From Pedobacter sp. ok626 (lineage in GTDB: Bacteria; Bacteroidota; Bacteroidia; Sphingobacteriales; Sphingobacteriaceae): a DNA stretch of 64,000 nt. Numbering within the stretch: the first letter of the stretch is position 1; each line of letters opens with the position of its first letter. The stretch lies in assembly GCF_900100435.1 (NCBI RefSeq), contig NZ_FNEX01000015.1, forward strand, positions 62,001 through 126,000, read 5' to 3'. The notes beneath the pieces were generated by a model that was not told where the DNA came from, made no database searches, and saw nothing but the letters and a program-made list of their open reading frames with translations. The translations under genes and the position numbers were made by a program. This document shows, piece by piece, positions 18,401-26,146 of this stretch.

Positions 18401-18591
18401 GTGGTTACAGTTTGTTCAACGGTCTGTGCATCTGCACCGGTATAGGTGGCACTCACCGTTACTGTCGGCGGTGCAATATTCGGGTACTGGCTTATGGGTA
18501 GCCCTGTCAGTACAATGATACCCACCATAACAATCAGTATGGAGATAACAATCGCCGTTACCGGACGTTTTATAAAAACTTCTGAGATCAT
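15403..18591 (-). CDS. RND multidrug efflux permease, HAE1/AcrB type (pump 1)
   Basis: This inner-membrane proton-driven transporter has 1062 residues and 12 expected helices. It starts MISEVFIKRPVTAIV with the first helix, followed by the porter domain. Helix 4 carries IGIVVDDAIVVVEA, the paired aspartates of the proton relay, and helix 10 carries IGLSAKNAILIVEFA with the conserved lysine. Two large periplasmic loops follow helices 1 and 7. It is the last gene of the OMF-MFP-RND operon, 22 bp after the MFP gene. The C-terminus has a short acidic tail. Substrates cannot be read from the sequence, though the family expels drugs, dyes or bile-like amphiphiles. Confidence 0.95.
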   Translation of the reverse strand: MISEVFIKRPVTAIVISILIVMVGIIVLTGLPISQYPNIAPPTVTVSATYTGADAQTVEQTVTTPIESQINGTPGMKYLTSSSTADGRSTITVTFEVGTDIDIAALDVQNRVGIAEPSLPEAVRRLGVTTKKANTDMLMVLGLYSPKGTYDQKFLSNYANLYLKDALLRVQGVGDVMSFGQPFSMRVWLDANKMAAMGITPAEVSAAIQEQNTRIPGGSVGGPPQKGNQTFEFSVIMDGDLSTEEEFKNIIVKTSENGSAVYLKDVARIELGEFAYSINAQINGKSAAMMGVNQTPGGNAVQTYEGIIKTLDKLKQSFPEDLDYTIGYETVSIVNVSIDGVVKTLIEALILVTIVVFLFLQSWRATLIPVLAIPVSIIGTFIFFNLLGFSVNVLTMFGFVLAIGIVVDDAIVVVEAVQHYMDHEGLSAKEATMKAMRDITAPVIAIALILAAVFIPVGFIPGMVGQLYQQFAITIAISVLISAFIALTLTPALCSLMLKPMNIHEDSKGINKFFYKFNAWFARVTSKYSKGVQWCLKKAPLVMVLLVCIYVGTVGLFSAKPSGFIPNEDAGVFIMGATLPEGSSAVRTDAYVARIIETIRKENPEIKNVTSISGMNILNSSFKSNAATFFVQLHHWNDRKKDVSAVVANVQSAFAGDKEGNLIAVQPPPIPGLGFSGGFTMQIQEQQTGDIKKFQEVVGKFLGAANQDPAIGMAYTLFNSNTPNYKINVDRDQVKKMGVSIGAVYSTISAYFGSAYINDFTKYGRSFRVVAQADTNYRSKIEDLNQLYVKNIKGVPVPLTTMVSYKKIENPSVINHYNLFRSIEISGAAKPGKSSGEALAALEKAAAENLPAGYNYNFSGMSQQEQEAGDSTTVIFALIIVVVFLLLASLYESWSVPFSILLSVPLGLFGAILALMFLPHLDNNIYAQVGLITLIGLSAKNAILIVEFAKERVDWGMGLIPATMEAVKLRLRPIVMTSVAFILGVIPLILSVGAGAVSRQTIGWTVAAGMLSATILAIFIVPVLFVLITKLAYGKQKLAELEASYSADAHKDTLHADPDIED

Positions 18592-18613
18592 AATGTCTTA
18601 AAATATTTTGAAA

Positions 18614-19768
18614 CTATTTTTTTACAGGCTGCGTTGCTGCAACCTCTGGAGATTTTGTAGCTGCCTGAACTATCGAACCTGGTCTTACGTTTTGCGCTCC
18701 TTCCGAAACGATTACTTCACCGGCCTGTAAGCCGTTCAATACCACAATCTTTTCTCCTGTCTCCGAGCCAAGCTTAATGATACGTTGCTGCGCTTTACTG
18801 CTATCACCAACTACATATACCATATACTCCCCTAATTGCTCTGATACCGATTTATAAGGAATCGTTACCTGCTTGCTTTCGGCTTTGTTTAAAACCTTAA
18901 CGTTACAAGTCATACCGCTCAACAACATACCTGATGTATTGGGATAACTGATTCTTACTTTTATCGTTCCTGTTCCAGGATCAACTGAACGGTCTACCGC
19001 TACAATTTTTCCCGCCATCTTATACACGCTTTTATCCTGAAGTTCTATACTGAATACGGAATCTTTAACGGTTGAGGCATTTTGCTGTAGCTTAAGAAAT
19101 CGTGGAATATCTTTTTGATTTACGGCAATATCAACCGCAATCGGATCATTTGCTGAAACGGTGTTTAGCAAGGTCGTTCCCTGACTTGCCAATGCGCCGA
19201 CCTTTACTTGTGAGATACCGATAGTACCTGTTAGTGGCGACACGATAACTGAGCGGTTAAGGTTTGCTTTTGCAGTAGCCAAAGCAGCTTCTGCTACTGC
19301 AACCTGAGATGCAGCATTAGCCAGATCTGTTAATGCATAATCTACACGTTGCTTGGCAACAGCTTCCTGTTTTGCCAGATTGGTATAGCGTTCTGCATCT
19401 TTTTTACTTTTATCGTGATTTGCTTTAGCGACTTGAACATTGGCTTTTGCTGAATTATAAGCAGCCAGATAATTGGTACGGTCTATTTCATAAAGCTTCT
19501 GTCCTTTAGTTACTTTTTGGCCATCTTTTACAAAGATCCCTGTAATATAACCACCTACTTCTGCTCTTAGTTCAACTTCATTTAATGCCACAACCACGCC
19601 TGGATAGGTATCGACCGTGGTAACGTCTTCTTCAGCTACCGTATAAACACTTACTGGAATGGCTGCAGGGGCTGCTGCCATTTGTGCTGGTTTTTCTGAA
19701 CTCCCGCATGATGCTAAAATAGCAGCGCCTAATATTAAAATGCCTGGTTTTATCGAATTGAGTTTCAT
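18614..19768 (-). CDS. RND periplasmic adaptor lipoprotein, AcrA type (pump 1)
   Basis: This 384-residue membrane fusion protein has a lipobox LASC (then GSS). The order is beta-barrel and lipoyl half motif GGYITGIFVKDGQKVTKGQKLYEID, helical hairpin (about 95-175, Ala/Lys-rich), second lipoyl half SPLTGTIGISQVKVGALAS, and a C-terminal membrane-proximal domain. It links the permease to the outer-membrane channel. It lies 8 bp after the OMF gene and 22 bp before the permease gene. Confidence 0.94.
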   Translation of the reverse strand: MKLNSIKPGILILGAAILASCGSSEKPAQMAAAPAAIPVSVYTVAEEDVTTVDTYPGVVVALNEVELRAEVGGYITGIFVKDGQKVTKGQKLYEIDRTNYLAAYNSAKANVQVAKANHDKSKKDAERYTNLAKQEAVAKQRVDYALTDLANAASQVAVAEAALATAKANLNRSVIVSPLTGTIGISQVKVGALASQGTTLLNTVSANDPIAVDIAVNQKDIPRFLKLQQNASTVKDSVFSIELQDKSVYKMAGKIVAVDRSVDPGTGTIKVRISYPNTSGMLLSGMTCNVKVLNKAESKQVTIPYKSVSEQLGEYMVYVVGDSSKAQQRIIKLGSETGEKIVVLNGLQAGEVIVSEGAQNVRPGSIVQAATKSPEVAATQPVKK

Positions 19769-19776
19769 TGCTGATT

Positions 19777-21126
19777 TTATTGAGTAATGGTTATTGTTCC
19801 TAATGCTTGTTGCACATCTAATTTTGCGGAAAGCAAACTGTAAAGTGCGTTTAGATAATTGAGTTGTGTAGTTCTTAGATCGGTTTCTGCAGTCATCAGA
19901 TCCAGGTATGTTTTAATCCCTTCATCGTACTGAAGCTTTATCGTTCCGTAAACTTGTTTAGAGATTTCTTGATTCTCATTTGCAGTTTTCCAATCGTTTA
20001 AACCCGCTTTATAAGTTGCTATCGCCTGCTCATATTGACTATTAATCTGGTTTTTGGTATTCTCCAGGTCTAAATCAATTCGTTTCTCCAACAATTGCGA
20101 CTTACGGATTTCCTGAGTACGCTTGGTTCCCTGGAAAATTGGGATACTCAATTTCAATCCTGCCATTGATCCTGGGTACGAGTTACTATATAAATCTTTA
20201 AAATCGTTGTTCATATAATTCCAGCTGTAGTTTGCAAAAGCAGACAGCTTAGGCATATATGCCAATTTGTTATAGGAAGTATTGATTTGTTGTAACTGAC
20301 GTTGGGTTTCTAATTGTTTAAATTCAATTCTATTGCGTGGATTAAGTACCTGTGCCGTATCTAACAACACCTCCTGCTCCATGCCCTTTTCATTAAATAC
20401 CAGACTTAAATCATTACCGGCATCGTAACCTATAATAGATTTTAGATAAGCATACTTGTATTTTAACAATTCCTGTGTTCTTTTTCTATCAGCTTTAGCG
20501 TTACTTAAGCTGATTTGAGCTCTTTGGAAGTCAGTTTTATCCACTAAACCTGCACTATGCTGTGCTTTGGCATCTTTAAATTGTTTTTCTAAACGGGAAA
20601 TGTTTTCATTGATGATTTTAAACTGCTCCTGACTGGTCAGAATGTCGTAAAAAGCCTTGCTCACTTCAACCACCGTAGTGATTTTAGTATTTTCAGTACC
20701 TTGTTTATACTGCTGTCTGTAATACTTTGCTGACTTAGAAGCCTGAATCAAACCTGCATTCAGTAATTGCTGGTCGGCTTGTAAAGTAATACCCGAAGTA
20801 TTTTTAGTACCTAAAGTCATGTACGAAGTCTGTCCATCAACAGTTAAAGCATTTACTTGTTGCTTCATGTTGTGGTTAAAACTCGCATCCGCATTGATCT
20901 GTGGCAACCAGCCTGAAAGTGCAGATTTGATATCACGTTCGCCAATTTCTTCATCTACCAGGGTCTGTTTTACACCTGGTTTGTTTTTAAGGGCATAGTT
21001 AATCACATCCTGCAACGATGCTTGTTGCAATACTGTCTTTGTGCTGTCGGTCTGCGCAAAAATATGCGAAGGAATAAAGACCGTTGCCATCACAAAAAGC
21101 ATAAATGATATTTTATTTAATTTCAT
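19777..21126 (-). CDS. TolC family outer-membrane efflux channel (pump 1)
   Basis: This 449-residue protein has a signal peptide (about 1-24, ending IFA before QTDS) and no lipobox. Two repeats of long helices and barrel strands follow, with the conserved ends ISQVYGTIKLQYDEG-type and YLDLMTAETDLRTTQLNYLNA. It is the first gene of the operon. A -7 element lies 32 bp upstream of its ATG, divergent from the two-component system. Confidence 0.92.
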   Translation of the reverse strand: MKLNKISFMLFVMATVFIPSHIFAQTDSTKTVLQQASLQDVINYALKNKPGVKQTLVDEEIGERDIKSALSGWLPQINADASFNHNMKQQVNALTVDGQTSYMTLGTKNTSGITLQADQQLLNAGLIQASKSAKYYRQQYKQGTENTKITTVVEVSKAFYDILTSQEQFKIINENISRLEKQFKDAKAQHSAGLVDKTDFQRAQISLSNAKADRKRTQELLKYKYAYLKSIIGYDAGNDLSLVFNEKGMEQEVLLDTAQVLNPRNRIEFKQLETQRQLQQINTSYNKLAYMPKLSAFANYSWNYMNNDFKDLYSNSYPGSMAGLKLSIPIFQGTKRTQEIRKSQLLEKRIDLDLENTKNQINSQYEQAIATYKAGLNDWKTANENQEISKQVYGTIKLQYDEGIKTYLDLMTAETDLRTTQLNYLNALYSLLSAKLDVQQALGTITITQ

Positions 21127-21157
21127 AATGTCTTTCGAATTGAAAATTTTGAAGCTG

Positions 21158-21165
21158 CAAAAGTA
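21158..21165 (-). promoter_or_regulatory. -7 element of the pump 1 operon
   Basis: On the minus strand this reads TACTTTTG, matching TAnnTTTG, and lies 32 bp before the tolC-type ATG. No clear TTG lies at 19-20 bp upstream, so activation by a regulator is plausible. Confidence 0.45.
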
Positions 21166-21337
21166 ATTTTACCTGGAAGTGGCTGGGGTAAAAGTTGACT
21201 GAACTTGTCTATTTTGAGACTGAAGCGACGCATGAGCAAACTCAAATGAAATTCATTTGTGTAAATTTATAGTTCGACTCGGCTATCGGTTGAGGAGTGG
21301 AATTATCCGTTCTGGCCTTAAGTTTATGGTATTCGGT

Positions 21338-21345
21338 TAGTTTTG
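21338..21345 (+). promoter_or_regulatory. -7 element of the two-component system
   Basis: TAGTTTTG matches TAnnTTTG 55 bp before the histidine kinase ATG. The 274-bp gap between this gene and the divergent pump operon holds both promoters. I saw no strong inverted repeat in it. Confidence 0.45.
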
Positions 21346-21400
21346 CTGATCAGAATGGCTTTTAAGTGGTATCCTTGTACATTAAGCTCGTATAAAATCA

Positions 21401-22492
21401 ATGACATTAAAGAAAGAATCAAAAGACTTTTATAAATATTTCAGGTTTATCATTATCCCTGTAGTGTTTATTGGCTTCTATTTGTTGGCCTATATGATCG
21501 ACCCTTATAGGCCCTGGTCTGGGTTTTTCAAAAGAGATACAACGGAAATCCTTACAGAATGGGGATTCGTGTCCATATTTTGTTTGTTAATTACAGAGAT
21601 TAGCTTAGCTATTGCGCGAGCACTAGATCGTAAAGTGCCCTGGGTATCCTATCCAATATCAAGGTTTTTCCTTCAGTTTAGTATCCAGATTATCGCTTCG
21701 ATCCTATTCCTTTATTTTTACTTACATGCGACCTTAAGCGTTTTTGGAGGAGAAACCAGGCTTGACGATCTGAATTCATTAGCCCTGCGACAGTCATTTG
21801 TGGTGAGTATGCTCTTATCTGTATTGATCAGCTTAATTTTTACGGGTAATTTCTTTTTACAACAATGGAAAGCCGCTATGCTGGAAACATCAAACTTAAA
21901 TTTAAAGGCTGCCGAATTGAAACAGATTGCACTCGAATCAGAGCTACAATCGCTCAAAATGCAACTCGATCCCCATTTTATGTTTAACAACTTCAGCACG
22001 CTTTCTGCGCTCATCGCTGAGGATGCTAATTCCGCTCAACACTTTCTAGAAAACCTTTCCCGAGTATATCGGTACATGATCATTAACGTCCATAAAAACA
22101 TCATTTCAGTAGAAGAAGAGATTCGTTTTGCTGAGGCCTATTTTTACCTGATCAAGATCCGTCTAGGCGAAAACATAAAAATGCAAGTAACATTAAGTGA
22201 TGAGGTGCTTAAAAAAGGAATCCCCCCTATTACTTTGCAATTACTCATAGAGAATGCGATTAAACACAATACAGCCTCACGTTCGAAACCACTCACGATA
22301 AATATTAATGAGGATGATCAGGAAAATTTGGTGATCACCAATTCCCTGCAACGACTTAATTATAACATCCCATCTACCTGCACTGGTTTAAAAAATATTG
22401 AAAGTCGTTACCGCTTATTATCCGATAAATTACCTGAGGTTACAGAAACTGAAAGCTTGTTTATCGTGAAATTACCCTTAATGAATATTTAA
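21401..22492 (+). CDS. LytS-type sensor histidine kinase
   Basis: This 363-residue protein has four membrane helices in roughly the first 155 residues, then a short coiled coil. The kinase core follows, with phosphoacceptor motif LKMQLDPHFMFNNFSTL (His192) and a shortened ATPase with PPITLQLLIENAIKHN. This is the His_kinase (YehU/LytS) type. It is 10 bp upstream of the LytTR response regulator and divergent from pump 1, so control of that pump is a reasonable inference. The signal sensed is unknown. No extracytoplasmic sensor domain is present beyond short loops. Confidence 0.92.
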   Translation: MTLKKESKDFYKYFRFIIIPVVFIGFYLLAYMIDPYRPWSGFFKRDTTEILTEWGFVSIFCLLITEISLAIARALDRKVPWVSYPISRFFLQFSIQIIASILFLYFYLHATLSVFGGETRLDDLNSLALRQSFVVSMLLSVLISLIFTGNFFLQQWKAAMLETSNLNLKAAELKQIALESELQSLKMQLDPHFMFNNFSTLSALIAEDANSAQHFLENLSRVYRYMIINVHKNIISVEEEIRFAEAYFYLIKIRLGENIKMQVTLSDEVLKKGIPPITLQLLIENAIKHNTASRSKPLTININEDDQENLVITNSLQRLNYNIPSTCTGLKNIESRYRLLSDKLPEVTETESLFIVKLPLMNI

Positions 22493-22502
22493 AATCCCAG
22501 CG

Positions 22503-23261
22503 ATGAAATTACTGATTATTGAAGACGAGATACATAACGCGAACAGATTACAGGCGATGATTAAGGAACTTAATCCTGATATTTCCATTGTAGGGATTTT
22601 GGAAAGTGTGGCCGACAGTATTGAATGGTTTTCAGTAAATCAACAGCCTGACCTTATTTTAATGGATGTTAGACTGGCAGACGGGCTTTGTTTTGAGATT
22701 TTCTCTGCCTGTAATATTACAACACCAGTTATATTTACGACCGCATATGATGAATATGCCATACGCGCATTTAAAGTAAACAGCATAGATTACTTGTTAA
22801 AGCCTATCCATAAACAGGAATTAGCTGGAGCACTGGCCAAACACAAACAGCTAACAGGTAACCAGCAGGCCGATCCTATGATTTCTAATCTTATTGATAT
22901 CATTAAAAAACAGGATCCGGTTTATCGCTCGCGCTTTTTAATTCAAATAAATGATGGGTACAAAACGATCGTAGTAAAGGACATTGATTATATCTATTCT
23001 GAGTTTAAAATCACCCATCTGGTACTTAATCAAGGACAGGAACATGCTGTTCCTTATACCATGGACGAAATGGAAGAGCAGTTAGACCCCGCAGTATTCT
23101 TTAGGGCAAACAGACAACATATCATCAGCATAAACAGTATTAAAGACATCCATAATTTCTTTAATGGTAAGCTGAAGGTTATTTTACACAAGTATCCTGA
23201 AGCAGAAATTTTTATCAGCAGAGAAAAAGCCGCTGCATTTAAACAATGGCTCGATAATTAA
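22503..23261 (+). CDS. LytTR family response regulator
   Basis: This 252-residue protein has a receiver domain (1-120) with acidic pair EDE at residues 7-9, phosphoacceptor Asp55 in LILMDVRLADG, and conserved Lys in YLLKPI. A LytTR DNA-binding domain (about 145-250) follows, with FFRANRQHIISINSI and the closing ISREKAAAFKQWL. It is the partner of the kinase just upstream. Family members bind paired 9-bp direct repeats, and the likely targets are this operon and the divergent pump. Confidence 0.93.
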   Translation: MKLLIIEDEIHNANRLQAMIKELNPDISIVGILESVADSIEWFSVNQQPDLILMDVRLADGLCFEIFSACNITTPVIFTTAYDEYAIRAFKVNSIDYLLKPIHKQELAGALAKHKQLTGNQQADPMISNLIDIIKKQDPVYRSRFLIQINDGYKTIVVKDIDYIYSEFKITHLVLNQGQEHAVPYTMDEMEEQLDPAVFFRANRQHIISINSIKDIHNFFNGKLKVILHKYPEAEIFISREKAAAFKQWLDN

Positions 23262-23263
23262 TG

Positions 23264-24289
23264 TTAATGCAGCATTTTAAACAACAACTCTTTCAATAAC
23301 TCCCCATCTGTGGTGTTACCAGTGCTATCTACGCCTTTGCTTTTCAAATCATATTCCCTCATCAAACTAATGATGTCAAATGTTTTAGGGAGGCTATAAC
23401 TGCGAGCTGCAGTTTCAAAATCTTTAACAAAAAATGGATTTACCCCTAACTCTTTGGCTGCATCACCTTTGTTGGGTAAATAATGATATTTCAATATTTT
23501 GGTAAAATAGGCATTGAGGTTGGCCATTACCATCACCATAGGGTTGGCCTTGGGATTGTCGGCAAAATAATTAATGATCTGATTACACTTCAGCACGTTT
23601 TTTACCGCCAATGCTTTCTGTAATTCAAATACATTATACTCTTTACTAATACCAATATTTCGCTGTACAATATCTGTATCGATAGTAGTTTCTTTGCTAA
23701 TATTTAACAACAGTTTTTCTACTTCATTGGCAATTTTTGAAAGATCAGCCCCCAGATATTCCGCCATTAAGGCTGATGCCTGCGGGGCTATTTTGTAACC
23801 TTTTTCCTTTACTAGCTCGTCAATCCATTGCGCAAGTTTGTAATCGCGTACCAAGTCTGATTGAAAAACCACACCATTCTTATCGATCGCTTTATAGATC
23901 TTTTTGCGTTTATCAAAATTGGCATATTTATACCCCAGGACCAGAATTGTACTAGGTAAGGGATTTTCGAAATAACTCAATACAAATTCTGCAGTTTTGC
24001 TATTGCCTTCAGTTTCTTTGGCCCATTTCAAATCCTGCGCTTCCTTCACTACGACCAGCTGATAATCAGACATCATTGGGTAACGTTTAGCGGCATTCAT
24101 TACCGTAGCCATATCTGTATCTTTTCCATACAGAACAGTTTGGTTAAAACCCTTCTCCATATCATTCAGAATATGTTCTTCCATATAATGGATGATCTGA
24201 TCTATGTAATAGGGTTCTTCACCATGTAACAGGTAAACAGGCTTAAACTTTCTTGCTTTGATGTCTTTTATTATGTCGGCAGCACTCAT
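23264..24289 (-). CDS. holA: DNA polymerase III subunit delta
   Basis: The 341-residue form starts at ATG 24289, MSAADIIKDI. An upstream TTG would overlap the promoter of the divergent RDD gene. Delta is the clamp-loader subunit that opens the beta clamp. Visible motifs are PVYLLHGEEPYYIDQI, the AAA-like domain with LPSTILVLGYKY, the domain II AEYLGADLSKIANEVEKLLL and the C-terminal collar region with LLKELLFKML. It is convergent with the response regulator, with 2 bp between stops. Confidence 0.92.
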   Translation of the reverse strand: MSAADIIKDIKARKFKPVYLLHGEEPYYIDQIIHYMEEHILNDMEKGFNQTVLYGKDTDMATVMNAAKRYPMMSDYQLVVVKEAQDLKWAKETEGNSKTAEFVLSYFENPLPSTILVLGYKYANFDKRKKIYKAIDKNGVVFQSDLVRDYKLAQWIDELVKEKGYKIAPQASALMAEYLGADLSKIANEVEKLLLNISKETTIDTDIVQRNIGISKEYNVFELQKALAVKNVLKCNQIINYFADNPKANPMVMVMANLNAYFTKILKYHYLPNKGDAAKELGVNPFFVKDFETAARSYSLPKTFDIISLMREYDLKSKGVDSTGNTTDGELLKELLFKMLH

Positions 24290-24321
24290 ATAATGCTGTA
24301 AACTTAGATAAAAAATTTGTC

Positions 24322-24329
24322 TACTTTTG
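24322..24329 (+). promoter_or_regulatory. -7 element before the RDD-family gene
   Basis: TACTTTTG matches TAnnTTTG and lies 24 bp before ATG 24354. This supports that start over the longer in-frame start at 24327, which lies inside the element. Confidence 0.45.
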
Positions 24330-24353
24330 CACAATTATCATTTATACCTACCT

Positions 24354-24965
24354 ATGAATCATTTATGTCCAATATGCAAAACCAGCTACCCTTCAGATGT
24401 AAAGTTTTGCATCAATGATGGCGCCCGGCTTATAGCGACCAACAGTTCTGCGGAACAAACTGAACCTCAAGTTCACAATCCTTTTGAACGTCAGCCACAA
24501 GTTGGCCAAGCCTATTACAAAGCCTCAATTGGCAATAGATTCGTAGCGTCTTTGTTAGATGGCTTAATTTTTCTTGCATTGATGATACCGGCAGCAGTGA
24601 TTTTCGTGTTGGCTTTTATTGCCGCATACGGAAGTAAGGAAGAAGAGGCTGCCGCATTTTGTATTGTTGGCATATTACTATTCCTAATCCCGATAGCCTT
24701 CCAAATGTTTAAAGATAGTTTCGGAACGGGCCAGAGTCCAGGCAAAAAAGCCATGAAACTCATGGTTATTGATCTCGAAACCAATATGCCATGTACGAAG
24801 CAGAAATCATTCTTAAGAAATATCATTATGATGTTGATGGGTATCGTTCCTATTGTTGGCGGATTTATAGAACCGATTATGGTATTGGCAACTGAGGATG
24901 GAAGAAGGCTGGGCGACCGTGCCGCAAGTACAATGGTTATCGAAAAAAGTGATTATTTCAACTAA
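24354..24965 (+). CDS. RDD family membrane protein with N-terminal zinc ribbon
   Basis: This 203-residue protein opens with CPICKTSYPSDVKFC, a short zinc ribbon with three cysteines. A linker is followed by an RDD domain with ASIGNRFVASLLDGLIF (the Arg and Asp of RDD), three membrane helices, GQSPGKKAMKL and RRLGDRAASTMV. RDD proteins are poorly understood membrane proteins, some linked to ion transport. It is 12 bp upstream of a second zinc-ribbon membrane protein. Confidence 0.85.
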   Translation: MNHLCPICKTSYPSDVKFCINDGARLIATNSSAEQTEPQVHNPFERQPQVGQAYYKASIGNRFVASLLDGLIFLALMIPAAVIFVLAFIAAYGSKEEEAAAFCIVGILLFLIPIAFQMFKDSFGTGQSPGKKAMKLMVIDLETNMPCTKQKSFLRNIIMMLMGIVPIVGGFIEPIMVLATEDGRRLGDRAASTMVIEKSDYFN

Positions 24966-24977
24966 AAACTGCTCCTT

Positions 24978-25376
24978 ATGAATTGTATTAGATGTAATGC
25001 ACCCAATGCTCCGGAAGCAAAATTCTGCAAAAACTGCGGAACAACCATGATTACCCCGGAGATACAGGCAAAAGACGATCATCAAACCATCAAAGCATTG
25101 TTGATCATTATTGGAGTAGATTATCTGCTTTCGATGGTCATGTTCCTGATTCAAAAACTAGTTACCCCATTTGTATCCCAAAATGGTGGAGACTTTGCTC
25201 GAATTGACCTGATTTATAAAGTATATGGCTGGACATCAGATATTGTGACTTTAGCTGTAATGCTATTCTTTCTGGTTACCATTAAAAACCAAACCGTTAA
25301 AACGGCCTTGATTGTGTTCATCGTGTTAAGATTTATAATTATGATCGGCTACCGGGTTTTTCCTTTCTTCCTGTAA
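24978..25376 (+). CDS. zinc-ribbon membrane protein
   Basis: This 132-residue protein begins CIRCNAPNAPEAKFCKNCG, a complete four-cysteine zinc ribbon (CxxC, CxxC). Three hydrophobic helices follow (about 42-63, 82-102 and 108-130). It follows the RDD protein by 12 bp and shares the ribbon-plus-membrane plan, so the two probably work together. No specific function is recognised. Confidence 0.75.
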   Translation: MNCIRCNAPNAPEAKFCKNCGTTMITPEIQAKDDHQTIKALLIIIGVDYLLSMVMFLIQKLVTPFVSQNGGDFARIDLIYKVYGWTSDIVTLAVMLFFLVTIKNQTVKTALIVFIVLRFIIMIGYRVFPFFL

Positions 25377-25385
25377 TAAAGACCG

Positions 25386-25847
25386 ATGTCATTTATACCT
25401 ACTCCACTTAACCTACCTGAATATCCTTTCAAAATCACCCTTAAGGATACCCAGTATTTTATATTTGATGAGATAAGGAAAAAGCACCTGGTATTAACGC
25501 CCGAAGAATGGGTAAGACAGCATTTTATCCAATTTTTGGTCTTTGTTAAGAAATTCCCAAAATCCCTGATCCAAATAGAAGGAGGATTAACGCTCAACAA
25601 GCTCCAGAAAAGAACCGACATCGTTATCTTCAACAATCTAGGTGAAAGAATTATGGTGATAGAATGTAAAGCTCCGGCTGTAAAAATCACACAATCTGTA
25701 TTTGACCAGGCTGCCCGATATAATTCCGTACATAAAACCAAATGGTTGGTGGTAACGAATGGCTTAAGGCATTGCTATGCGATTATAGATCATCAAAGTT
25801 CGCAGTTTGCTTTTATTGAAGAGTTACCAGATTATCAACTGCTTTAA
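25386..25847 (+). CDS. orphan HsdR N-terminal-like nuclease-fold protein
   Basis: This 153-residue protein matches the type I restriction R-subunit N-terminal domain (PD-(D/E)XK fold) as a stand-alone gene. It has LTPEEWVRQHFIQFL, then KRTDIVIF (catalytic Asp), MVIECKAP (E-x-K) and QAARYN. No methylase, specificity or helicase subunit is nearby, so it is not a type I system. Similar stand-alone proteins are common in Bacteroidota. It lies 9 bp after the zinc-ribbon gene. Nuclease activity is possible but unproven. Confidence 0.82.
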   Translation: MSFIPTPLNLPEYPFKITLKDTQYFIFDEIRKKHLVLTPEEWVRQHFIQFLVFVKKFPKSLIQIEGGLTLNKLQKRTDIVIFNNLGERIMVIECKAPAVKITQSVFDQAARYNSVHKTKWLVVTNGLRHCYAIIDHQSSQFAFIEELPDYQLL

Positions 25848-25850
25848 AAA

Positions 25851-26146
25851 TCAAAATTAGCCATTCTATTCAGAGTCTGGAACTGCGAAGCACTCTTGAG
25901 GACACAATCCAATAAGTACTCCCGAAAAATCTTTTGCCTGAAGAAGGCAAAAGTTCCTAGGTCTCTTCACAGAAGGCAAATTTTGTTTCAACATGATGCA
26001 TAACCTGCCTAAACCACAAAAAAATACGGTATTCTATAAAGCTTTTCTAACACAACTGCTTAAAAGAAAATTTAGCTTCTCCGAAAAGGCCTAGGAACTT
26101 TGCCTTTTTCAGGCAAAGATTCCAGCCTTAGAGGAGAACGCTTAAT
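25851..26146. repeat. palindromic intergenic element, copy A (full)
   Basis: The left end has CCATTCTATTCAGAGTCTGG at 25861-25880, and the right end matches it in inverse at about 26122-26146 (CCAGCCTTAGAGGAGAACGC). Inside, a long second inverted pair runs about 25928-25980 against 26070-26123, including a shared CCTAGG. Each arm holds a mini-hairpin: CTTTTGCC/GGCAAAAG (25931-25953) and CTTTGCC/GGCAAAG (26098-26118). It fills the gap between the convergent HsdR-N-like gene and the pump 2 OMF gene, whose stop codon lies in the right end. Similar copies are at 32765-32895 and 39367-39595. Confidence 0.85.

Noticed and set aside
25386..25847. HsdR-N-like gene considered as part of a type I restriction system
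   Set aside because: No HsdM, HsdS or helicase part lies in the neighbourhood.
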